A stretch of DNA of 64,000 nt from Streptomyces sp. SirexAA-E (GTDB taxonomy: Bacteria > Actinomycetota > Actinomycetes > Streptomycetales > Streptomycetaceae): contig NC_015953.1 of NCBI RefSeq assembly GCF_000177195.2, forward strand, positions 3,906,001-3,970,000. The letters run 5' to 3'. Positions 41,995 to 49,712 of the stretch are shown here, piece by piece. The notes below the pieces were generated by a model. It saw only the letters and a program-made list of their open reading frames with translations, made no database searches and had not been told where the DNA came from. The translations under genes and the position numbers were made by a program. The first letter of the stretch is position 1, and each line of letters begins with the position of its first letter.

Positions 41995-42034
41995 CCGGCA
42001 GCCCTGACGACACCCCCGACGTCAGGGCTGCCGG
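41995..42034 (+). terminator. Terminator of the M23 peptidase gene
   Basis: A 15-bp perfect stem (ccggcagccctgacg / cgtcagggctgccgg) with a 10-nt loop, 27 bp after the stop. Confidence 0.85.
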
Positions 42035-42112
42035 TCCGCCGTGCGCCGGTGGTACGCCACGGACGGCGGTACGCGCGGAATAGGCGGATCGGCCGCCTCG
42101 TTGGTCCCGGGT

Positions 42113-43057
42113 ATGACCACCTATCGCACACTCGGTTCCTCCGGCCTCAAGGTCTTCCCCCTCGCCCTCGGAGGCAACGTCTTCGGCTGGACGGCCGACG
42201 AGGCCGCCTCCTTCGCCGTGCTGGACGCGTACACGGCGGCCGGCGGCAACTTCGTGGACACCGCCGACGTGTACTCCGCCTGGGTCCCGGGCAACGAGGG
42301 CGGCGAGTCGGAGACCCTCATCGGCAAGTGGCTGGCGTCGCGTGGCCGCCGTGACGACGTCCTCGTCGCCACCAAGGCCGGTTCGCACCCCGCGTACAAG
42401 GGGCTCTCCGCGCCGACGGTCAAGAAGGCGGCCGAGGCGTCGCTCCGGCGGCTGGGGACCGACCACATCGACCTGTACTACACGCACTTCGACGACGAGA
42501 GCGTCCCGGTCGAGGAGATCATCACCGCGCTCGACGACCTGGTGAAGGCCGGCTGGGTGCGGGAGATCGCGGCCTCCAACATCAGCCCCGAGAGGCTGAG
42601 GGCCTCCCTGGACTTCTCCGAGCGCGAGGGCCTGGCCCGCTACGTGGCGCTCCAGCCGCACTACAACCTCGTCTCCCGTGACACCTACGAGGGCCCGCTG
42701 CTGGACACCGCGGCCGACGCCGGGCTCGCCGCCGTCCCGTACTACGCCCTGGCCGCCGGCTTCCTCACCGGCAAGTACCGCCCGGGCACCGAGGTCGAGA
42801 GCGCGCGGGCGGGAGGCGCGGCCGCGCACCTGGAGTCCGAGCGCGGGCGCAAGGTGCTCGCCGCGCTCGACAAGGTGGCCGAGGAGCGGAACGCCGAGAT
42901 CGCCACCGTCGCGCTGGCCTGGCTCGCCGCCCGCCCGACGGTCGCCGCCCCGATCGCCTCCGCCCGTACGGTCGAGCAGCTGCCGGCGCTGCTGGCCGTG
43001 GCGGACCTGGAGCTGACGGAGAGCCAGCTCGCGGAGCTCACCGAGGCGTCCGCCTGA
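42113..43057 (+). CDS. Aldo/keto reductase
   Basis: A 314-residue NADPH-dependent oxidoreductase of the AKR superfamily ((alpha/beta)8 barrel). The catalytic tetrad is visible: Asp49 and Tyr54 in FVDTADVYSAW, Lys88 in VLVATKAG, His125 in DLYYTHFDD. The cofactor-binding end contains APIASARTVEQLPALL. The physiological carbonyl substrate is unknown. The ATG at 42113 is taken from family alignment; no good Shine-Dalgarno precedes it. Confidence 0.93.
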   Translation: MTTYRTLGSSGLKVFPLALGGNVFGWTADEAASFAVLDAYTAAGGNFVDTADVYSAWVPGNEGGESETLIGKWLASRGRRDDVLVATKAGSHPAYKGLSAPTVKKAAEASLRRLGTDHIDLYYTHFDDESVPVEEIITALDDLVKAGWVREIAASNISPERLRASLDFSEREGLARYVALQPHYNLVSRDTYEGPLLDTAADAGLAAVPYYALAAGFLTGKYRPGTEVESARAGGAAAHLESERGRKVLAALDKVAEERNAEIATVALAWLAARPTVAAPIASARTVEQLPALLAVADLELTESQLAELTEASA

Positions 43058-43116
43058 TGGTCACGGGCCGGGGCGCCGCCCCTGTGTGAGACCGCGCCGG
43101 TCCGGGACGGCGCCCC

Positions 43117-44586
43117 CTACCCGGGCGGCGTGCCGTACGGGTCCGGCGCGGCGCCGTCCGTGTGCAGATACGGGTTGTAGCCGCCGTAGTGCCGGTGCGG
43201 TGCCGGGACCGGGGCGGGCCGCTGCCGCGGGGGCGCGTAGCCGTACGGCACCTGCCGGGGCAGGACAGGCGGACCGGGGCGGCGGACCCGGCCCGTCACC
43301 TGCGCCGCGTACGTCAGGGCGGGCGCCGCGACGCCCCGGCGCTGCCACAGGTGGTGCAGCAACTCCCGCTCGCGTGCGGCGAAGTCCGGCTCCGCCCCGT
43401 CGTGGCGGGCCCGGCGGCGCAGCACGGCCAGCGACGTCGCGAACGACTCGTACTCCGCGACCGCCCGGGCCGCCTGCTTGCCGCGGGCCGGGTCCGGGTG
43501 GCTGTGCCAGCGCCGGGCCATGTCACGGGCCGTGCCCCTGGCCCGCATGGAGGACAGGGCGAGCGGCTCCGCCGGGGTCAGCCAGCCGGCCGCCGCGTAC
43601 ACCGGGAGTTCGGCGGCGAGCGTACGCAGCTCGCGCTGCCGCGACCAGATCGCCAGCCAGGTCAGCAGGCCGAAGCACGGCACCATCACCGCGCCGTACA
43701 CCGCGTAGAAGCCGAATCCGCCCAGGGCCGAGGAACCGTTCCACGCGGCATGCAGGCCCATGGCCAGCACCAGTCCGAGCAGCGGGAACAGCAGCCGGCG
43801 GACCCGGTGCCGACGTCCGCCGAGCGCCGCGAGGCCGAAACCGATGCCGGTGAGCACCGTGAACAGCGGGTGGGCGAAGGGAGACATCACCACGCGCACG
43901 AAGAACGTCCCCACGGTCACCGACGCGAGGCCCGTCGTCCCCAGCTGCTGGTCCTCACCGAAGGCGTTGCCCAGGTAGAGGATGTTCTCGGTGAAGGCGA
44001 AGCCGGTGGCGGTGAAGCCGGCGACCACGATGCCGTCGACCAGGGAGCCGAACTCCCTCCTGCGGAACAGGAAGATGAGCAGGACGGCGGCGGCCTTCGC
44101 GCTCTCCTCGACGACCGGGGCGATCACCGTGGCCCCGAGCGTGTCCGCGCTCGCCGGATCGGCCGTGGCGGTCGCTATCCAGCGGGTCGCGAACGTGTTG
44201 GCGACGATCGCCACCAGCGCGGCGGCGCACGCCCCCCAGGCGAACGCGAACAGCAGATTCCGCCAAGGCCCCGGATCGACCCGGTCGAGCCAGCGGAACG
44301 CCGCCATCAGCAGGGGCACCGGCAGCACGGCCAGCCCCAGCCCGACCAGGAAGCCCTCGGTGCCGGTCTGTTCGCGCACCAGGGCGAGGATCACCAGACC
44401 GCAGAGGGCGAGCGCGGTGAAGACCGCCCCGGCCCGGAACGCCCTGCTGCGCCAGACCATGCCGACGCGGCGGGGCCGGTAGCGCCAGTGGCCACGCCCG
44501 GGGAGGGCGCCCAGGAACTCGTCGAGCCGTTGCTCATCGAGGACCGGGACGGCCGGCTGCTGGTGTTGCGCGGACCCGTCGTACAC
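43117..44586 (-). CDS. PrsW-family intramembrane glutamic protease
   Basis: A 489-residue membrane protein with 8-9 helices. The PrsW/CPBP-like active-site residues are present: APVVEESAKAAAVLLIFLF (EExxK), TATGFAFTENILYLG, VVMSPFAHPLFTVLTG and GLVLAMGLHAAWNGSS. PrsW in Bacillus cleaves the anti-sigma factor RsiW, so this protein may trim a membrane anti-sigma factor. The C-terminal 170 residues are cytoplasmic and Pro/Arg/Tyr-rich (QVPYGYAPPRQRPAPVPAPH). It starts with a GTG and lies 59 bp downstream of trmB, probably as the last gene of the lhgO-trmB operon. Confidence 0.9.
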   Translation of the reverse strand: MYDGSAQHQQPAVPVLDEQRLDEFLGALPGRGHWRYRPRRVGMVWRSRAFRAGAVFTALALCGLVILALVREQTGTEGFLVGLGLAVLPVPLLMAAFRWLDRVDPGPWRNLLFAFAWGACAAALVAIVANTFATRWIATATADPASADTLGATVIAPVVEESAKAAAVLLIFLFRRREFGSLVDGIVVAGFTATGFAFTENILYLGNAFGEDQQLGTTGLASVTVGTFFVRVVMSPFAHPLFTVLTGIGFGLAALGGRRHRVRRLLFPLLGLVLAMGLHAAWNGSSALGGFGFYAVYGAVMVPCFGLLTWLAIWSRQRELRTLAAELPVYAAAGWLTPAEPLALSSMRARGTARDMARRWHSHPDPARGKQAARAVAEYESFATSLAVLRRRARHDGAEPDFAARERELLHHLWQRRGVAAPALTYAAQVTGRVRRPGPPVLPRQVPYGYAPPRQRPAPVPAPHRHYGGYNPYLHTDGAAPDPYGTPPG

Positions 44587-44645
44587 CCGACGACCCTAAC
44601 GAGGGGGACCGACAACGGGCCACGGTACGGCGGCCGGGGAGGCGG

Positions 44646-45572
44646 TCAGTGGCTGATCGACGACGGTCCGGACGGCTCCGCGGTGCGGGTGAACAGCACG
44701 TCGTGGACGACATGGCCCTTGTCCAGGCCCTGGCCCTCGAAGCGGGTCAGCGGCCGGAACGCGGGCCTCGGCGCGTAACCGCCGTCCGCCTGGGTGTTCT
44801 CGAACAGGGGGTGCGCGGTGAGGACGTCCAGCATCTGCTCGGCGTAGGGCTCCCAGTCCGTGGCGCAGTGGACCAGCGCGCCGGGCTTCAGCCGGGGGGC
44901 CACCAGGTCGAGGAACTCCGGCTGGATCAGCCGCCGCTTGTGGTGCCGGGTCTTGGGCCAGGGGTCGGGGAAGTACACCCGGAGCCCGTCCAGCGACGCG
45001 GGCTCCAGCATCTCGCGGAGCAGGATGATCGCGTCGCCGTTGGCGACCCGGACGTTGGTCGCGCCCGCGCGCTCGGCGAGACCCAGGAGGTTGCCCTGGC
45101 CCGGGGTGTGCACGTCGACGGCGAGGATGCCGGTGCCCGGGTCGTCGGCCGCCATCTGCGCGGTGGCCTCACCCATGCCGAAGCCGATCTCCAGGACCAC
45201 CGGGAGACCGCCGAAGAGCGTGGGCAGGTCGAGGACGCGGCGGCCGTCGATGTCCAGGCCCCAGAGGGGCCAGAGCCGCTGGAGGGCGTCCTCCTGCCCG
45301 GTGGTGACCCGGCTGCGGCGCGGCTGGAAGCTGCGGATGCGGCGCTCGTGGTGCGAGCCCGCCGGATCGGCGGCCGGGCCACCGGGGAAGCGCGGCTCCT
45401 GGCGGAGCCTGCGCTGCCGCTCGAAGGAGGCCTCGCGGCGGGCCTCCTCGTCCGTACGGGGCACCGGAGCCCCTCCGGTGGGGGCGCCGGAGGGCGGGGC
45501 GGCCGCGGCGGCCGGTGCCGGTTCGGCCGTGGCGCCGGAGGTCTTGGGGGTGGGGTTCACAGGCTCAGACAC
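44646..45572 (-). CDS. trmB: tRNA (guanine-N7-)-methyltransferase TrmB
   Basis: A 308-residue SAM-dependent enzyme that makes m7G46 in tRNA. The SAM site is PVVLEIGFGMGEATAQMAAD. The signature is YFPDPWPKTRHHKRRLIQPE, followed by HCATDWEPYAEQML. RSFQPRRSRVT marks the start of the conserved region. The first 60 or so residues are an Ala/Pro-rich extension common in Streptomyces. The GTG start overlaps the end of lhgO by 8 bp, so the two are coupled. Confidence 0.94.
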   Translation of the reverse strand: MSEPVNPTPKTSGATAEPAPAAAAAPPSGAPTGGAPVPRTDEEARREASFERQRRLRQEPRFPGGPAADPAGSHHERRIRSFQPRRSRVTTGQEDALQRLWPLWGLDIDGRRVLDLPTLFGGLPVVLEIGFGMGEATAQMAADDPGTGILAVDVHTPGQGNLLGLAERAGATNVRVANGDAIILLREMLEPASLDGLRVYFPDPWPKTRHHKRRLIQPEFLDLVAPRLKPGALVHCATDWEPYAEQMLDVLTAHPLFENTQADGGYAPRPAFRPLTRFEGQGLDKGHVVHDVLFTRTAEPSGPSSISH

Positions 45573-46803
45573 AATGACCCGATTCTACGGCGGGCGGTCT
45601 CCACCCCGTCGCCCGCGCCCGCAGCAGGGCCCGCCGTGCCACCTCCCTTCCCAGGGGCAGCGAGGCGGTGGCGGCGGTCGGCGGGGCGTGCAGCACATGG
45701 ACGGCGTGCGGGGCGTCCCGGAGCAGGAAGTCGTTCACCGGTGTGCCGTCCCGCAGGAACGCCTGGGCACGGGCACCGGACGGGGACGGCCGCAGATCGT
45801 CCTCGGTCACCCCGGGCAGCAGCCGCCGCACGGCCCGGGCGACCGTCGGCCGGCCGTGCGCCCCCTCCGCGTCGTGGCGACGGCGCAGGGTGATCCGCCA
45901 GGCACCGGTGCGGCCCAGGACGGACGCCGGCTCGCGCAGGAATCCGCCGGACCGGGCGTACTCCGCCTCGGCACGGGCGGGCACGGCGGCCGGGCCGAGG
46001 CGGACCACGCCGTCGAGGCCGCGGGTCAGCCGCGCCCCGGGGTGCCGCAGCGCGGGGTCCGGCACCTGGTGGACCAGCCCGCGCACCTGGTCGGGCGCGG
46101 TCAGCTCGTAGGACGCCTCGCGCAGCAGGACCGTCCGCACGCCCGGGTCGTCGCCGGCGAGGCGCGCGATCCGGTCGCTGTGCGGTCCGGCGCAGTTCAC
46201 CAGGACGCGGGCGCGCACCACCCGGCCGTCGGAGGTCCGCACCGCGACGCCCCAGGGGCGCCGGTCGACGGCGACCACGTCCGCGCCGTACCGGATCCGC
46301 CCGCCGGCGTCGCTCACCTCGGCGGCGAGACGGGCGGCCACCGCGGCGAAGTCGCAGACCCCGCCGGTGCCGACCCGGATCGCGGCGAGTCCCCGCACCC
46401 GTGGTTCGTACTCCGCGATCTGGGCGGGGCCGAGCTCCCGCACCGGCAGGCCGTGGGCCCGGCCGCGCTGCACCAGGCCGTGCAGCCGGGGCAGCTCGGC
46501 GCCGGCGGTCGCCACGATCAGCTTGCCGGTCACCGTGTGCGCGAGGCCGTGCTCCGCGCAGAAATCGGCCAGCTCGGCGGCGCCGCGCACGGTCCAGCGG
46601 GCCTGGAGCGAGCCGGGGGCGTGCTGGATGCCCGTGTGGACCATGCCGCCGCCGGGCGGGGTCCGGCCGGGGCCCCGCTCCTTCTCCAGCACCGTGACCC
46701 GGGTCCCGGGCGCGGTGCGCGTGAGCGCGTACGCGCTCGACAGACCGACGATCCCGCCACCGATCACCAGCACGTCGCAGTCGTACGCCGCGTGCGTCGC
46801 CAT
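45565..46803 (-). CDS. lhgO: L-2-hydroxyglutarate oxidase/dehydrogenase family FAD enzyme
   Basis: A 412-residue FAD-dependent DAO-family enzyme. The nucleotide motif is CDVLVIGGGIVGLSSAYALT. The family marker GGGMVHTGIQHAPGSLQARW resembles the HxGIxxxPGSLKA of LhgO. VLVNCAGPHSDRIARLAGDD and PTVARAVRRLLPGVTEDDLR follow. It probably oxidises L-2-hydroxyglutarate to 2-oxoglutarate. The ATG at 46803 has GGGAGG 7 nt upstream. It is the first gene of an lhgO-trmB-prsW transcript. Confidence 0.88.
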   Translation of the reverse strand: MATHAAYDCDVLVIGGGIVGLSSAYALTRTAPGTRVTVLEKERGPGRTPPGGGMVHTGIQHAPGSLQARWTVRGAAELADFCAEHGLAHTVTGKLIVATAGAELPRLHGLVQRGRAHGLPVRELGPAQIAEYEPRVRGLAAIRVGTGGVCDFAAVAARLAAEVSDAGGRIRYGADVVAVDRRPWGVAVRTSDGRVVRARVLVNCAGPHSDRIARLAGDDPGVRTVLLREASYELTAPDQVRGLVHQVPDPALRHPGARLTRGLDGVVRLGPAAVPARAEAEYARSGGFLREPASVLGRTGAWRITLRRRHDAEGAHGRPTVARAVRRLLPGVTEDDLRPSPSGARAQAFLRDGTPVNDFLLRDAPHAVHVLHAPPTAATASLPLGREVARRALLRARATGWRPPAVESGHCV

Positions 46804-47016
46804 CACGCCACCTCCCACCCCGATACTGCACCGCCCCACTGACAACGGACCCGAACCAGGGCGTGCGGGCGTGTGTGGTGGTGCGCCCCGCGCGCGGAGG
46901 GCGCTCCGGACGCCCCCACGGCCTGCTCGCGCCGGGCCCGAACCACAGCTGCCCCGCCTGGTCCGGTCGAAGCCCGTTCTTCCTCGATCCGGCCGGATCC
47001 GAACGACAGGCAGGTA

Positions 47017-47197
47017 CTAGGGCTTGTTTCGAAAGTCCCGCCTGTCCGGCGGCGTCTGGCACGCACGCTCGCTGCGTTGTCGGTATCGCCCCGATACATC
47101 CAGTATCGGGGCGACCCTCCGCCTTGCGATCGCACGCACCAGACGCCGTCGGACCCGCCCTCCGGGCGGACGGCGCTACTTTCGAAACAAGCCCTAG
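47017..47197. mobile_element. MITE-like palindromic element (181 bp)
   Basis: Perfect 20-bp terminal inverted repeats (CTAG + GGCTTGTTTCGAAAGT and its complement) flank 141 bp with no coding capacity. The interior is also largely self-complementary: a central TCGCCCCGATAC-atcca-GTATCGGGGCGA stem (47086-47114) and outer GGCGTCTGG/CCAGACGCC stretches. The terminal CTAG may be a 4-bp target duplication, as made by some IS5-family elements. It carries no transposase, so it would need one in trans. One end contains the stop codon of the following regulatory gene. Confidence 0.8.
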
Positions 47198-48720
47198 GCC
47201 GGGGCCACCAGGAGCGGACGTGCCCGCTCCCGCAGCTCCGCGACGCGTGGCTCGTCCCCGTACGGTTCGAGCCGGTGCAGCAGGTCGCGTACGTACTCCG
47301 TGGTACGGGCCGAGGAGATACGTCCCGCCACCTCGACGGCGCGGGTTCCCGCCGCGCAGGCCGCGTCCAGGTTGCCGGACTCCAGCTCCGCGACCGCCGA
47401 CACCACGAGCCGCAGGCCGTGCGAGCGGACGAATTCCTCCGTCGGTCTGGACAGCGCCTGCTCCGTGAACCGCCGCACCTGCCGGGGAGCCTTCAGATCG
47501 CGGTAGCACTCGGCGGCGTCGGCGGCGAACCTGTCGTACGAGTAGAAGCCGAGCCAGGTCGGATCGCAGTCGCCGGCCCGGGAACGCTCCAGCCAGCTCT
47601 CGGCAGCCCTGAGCGCGGCCCCCGCGGCCGGTGCGTCGCCCGCCTTCGCATGGGCACGCGCCTCCACCAGCCGGAAGAAGCTCATGGTCCGCGCGGTGGC
47701 CAGGCCCCGGTTGCGCTCGACGGCGGCCTGCGCCAGGTCCACCCCCTCGTCCGCGAAGCCCCGGTAGGTCGCCTGAAGCGACATCGACGCCAGGACGTAT
47801 CCCCCGAGCGGTACGTCGGCGGCGGCCCGGGCGAGACGCAGGGCCTGGATGTAGTAGCGCTGGGCGGCCTCCTGCTGGCCGGTGTCGAAGGCCATCCACC
47901 CGGCGAGACGCGTCAGTTCGGCCGACGCGCCGAACAGCGCCCGGCCCACCTCGTCGCTGTACGAACCCAGCAGCAGCGGTGCGGCGTCGACGCGTAAGCA
48001 CTCCGGGACCATGGACGAACGCCAGTCCCCTCCGCCGTACTTGGAGTCCCAGCGCCGGGCGTCCTGGGCGGCCTCGCGCAGCTTGGCCACGTCGCTGTGG
48101 CCGACCCGCAGGAGTGAGGCGGAGGCGTCGGGTGCCGTGTCCGGTCCGGGCTGCGCGGGCACACCCGCGGACATCCCGGCGGACGAGGCCGCACCGTGCG
48201 CCCCGGGTGCGCCCTGGGCACCCAGGAGCGCGTCCTGGGCAGCCGTCGAGTCCCGTGCGACCGAGGGGTCGGCGGGGGTGATGAGCCACCGGGAGGCAGG
48301 CGTGGCGTACGCGCTCACCGCGAAGGAGCCGGCCAGCGACTGCCAGATCCCGCCACCCCGGCGCCCGGCGGGATCCAGCCGGTACAGGTCCGTCGCCGAA
48401 CGCACCGCCTCGCCCACGTCACGGGGGAAGGCCAGTCCCACCTCCGGTGCCGGGTCGGCGTCGGCCAGCCCGATCTCGTGCAGCGGTACGGGACGGCCGA
48501 GTTTGGCCCCTATCGCCGCGGCGATGAGATGGGGCGCGGCGCCCTGCGGCACCATGCCCTTGGCGACCCACCGGGCCACCGAGGTCTTGTCGTAACGAAG
48601 TGTCAGTCCGCGCTGCGCTCCGAGGTCGTTGACCCGCCGGGCGAGCCCGGCGTTGCTGATTCCCGCGAGGGCGAGAACTGTGCCGAGCTTCTCGTTCGGC
48701 CCGCGTTGCTCCCTGGACAT
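47194..48720 (-). CDS. NsdA/Orf1590-type sporulation-associated regulator
   Basis: A 508-residue protein. The N-terminus looks like an HTH region (LGTVLALAGISNAGLARRVN, KTSVARWVAKGMVPQGAAPH). The C-terminal half (about 230-500) is TPR-like (AAQRYYIQALRLARAAADVP, AQAAVERNRGLATARTMSFF, AESWLERSRAGDCDPTWLG). This architecture matches Streptomyces NsdA and S. griseus Orf1590, regulators of sporulation and antibiotic production. Its TAG stop at 47194-47196 lies inside the terminal CTAG of the MITE-like element. Confidence 0.85.
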   Translation of the reverse strand: MSREQRGPNEKLGTVLALAGISNAGLARRVNDLGAQRGLTLRYDKTSVARWVAKGMVPQGAAPHLIAAAIGAKLGRPVPLHEIGLADADPAPEVGLAFPRDVGEAVRSATDLYRLDPAGRRGGGIWQSLAGSFAVSAYATPASRWLITPADPSVARDSTAAQDALLGAQGAPGAHGAASSAGMSAGVPAQPGPDTAPDASASLLRVGHSDVAKLREAAQDARRWDSKYGGGDWRSSMVPECLRVDAAPLLLGSYSDEVGRALFGASAELTRLAGWMAFDTGQQEAAQRYYIQALRLARAAADVPLGGYVLASMSLQATYRGFADEGVDLAQAAVERNRGLATARTMSFFRLVEARAHAKAGDAPAAGAALRAAESWLERSRAGDCDPTWLGFYSYDRFAADAAECYRDLKAPRQVRRFTEQALSRPTEEFVRSHGLRLVVSAVAELESGNLDAACAAGTRAVEVAGRISSARTTEYVRDLLHRLEPYGDEPRVAELRERARPLLVAPA

Positions 48721-49712
48721 GCGCCACCCCTCGACACACAGACGGCCGCCGCGTCACCCGTGGGGCGCGCGGCATTCGTACCGTGTTCTCCCCAGGTGCG
48801 GTCCCGGGCACTCCCGGCGCACAGGCATTTGGCCGAGCCCCGTGGAATATGCCGCCCTGCTGAGAACATCAGTAAACACAGCGTAGTTCGCCGCATCCCT
48901 ACCGTTAAGGGTCAGTCGTCCGGATGGCGGGAAAGTTGCCCGTGCGGGCGGAGTGGCGCGTCCCGGGGAGCCGCGCGCCGGTCCGCCGCGCCGCGCCCCG
49001 TGTCCGGCTCAGGGGGTGGAGCGGTCCCCCGAGGGGACCTGAGGGCGTGCTCCTGGTGTGTGGCCGTGCGCCCGGCCGTGCGCTCTGGCCCGGCCAGGAC
49101 GCAAGCGCTTCGCTGGTCCTGCGTGGGTCGGCCCGCTGCACTGGACTCAGCGGGCTGGGGGAGACCGCCGCTCCAATCCCCGCGGGCGGCGAACCGGCCC
49201 GGGAGGTGACGCACACCTCCCGGGCCGTGCCTTGAGCGGTTCCACGGGGGGCGGGTGGGCCGGCCGGCGCACCGGGGGGATGCGCCGGCCGGTACGTCCC
49301 AGGCGCCCGGCGGTGTCCCGGAGGCCACGCGGGCCGAGTCCACCGGCAGTCCTCCCGGGGCTCCCGGAAGCTCCCGGAGGCGAAACGCGCGGTTGCGACG
49401 CGGACGGAGATTGGCCGAATTCCGACGGTCGTTCGGATCGGTGGGTGGTGCGCCGAATCTGGCCGGATCGCATCTGGTGCGGACGGGTCCGGGCCGCGCC
49501 CGCAGAGGGTGGTACGGAGCAACTGCCGGAGCCCGTGGTCCCGTTACCCGAGAAGCGGCGGAGCCCCGGTCGGGCCTTTGCCAGGGGCGCATGCGCATCC
49601 GGTGTGCGCCGCCCGTACCCCCTCCCCGCCGCCGTTGTCGTGGCAGCATGTCCCGCAGCGGCGTTCCCGTGGTCCTGGCACGCCGGTTCGTCCACAGCCT
49701 GTGGAGGCGGCG
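48721..49712. other. Nearly 1-kb intergenic region
   Basis: No open frame on either strand has motifs or a credible start. Two strong hairpins are present: 49196-49226 (ggcccgggaggtg / cacctcccgggcc, 5-nt loop) and 49260-49292 (ccggccggcgca / tgcgccggccgg, 9-nt loop). The left end holds the promoter of the NsdA-like gene. Confidence 0.5.
49196..49226. terminator. Terminator-like hairpin in the long intergenic region
   Basis: A 13-bp perfect stem (ggcccgggaggtg / cacctcccgggcc) without a T-tract. No annotated gene ends nearby, so it could end an unannotated small RNA or be a DNA operator. Confidence 0.4.

Noticed and set aside
45557..48289. 910-codon minus-strand open frame spanning lhgO, the MITE and the NsdA-like gene
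   Set aside because: It is a shadow frame of two real genes on the same strand and runs through the non-coding element.
49150..49200. tRNA-like patch (ctccaatccccgcg) in the 49-kb gap
   Set aside because: No cloverleaf can be folded; acceptor and anticodon arms are missing.
48924..49235. 103-codon plus-strand ORF in the long intergenic region
   Set aside because: No ribosome binding site, biased composition and no recognisable domain; its end lies inside a hairpin region.
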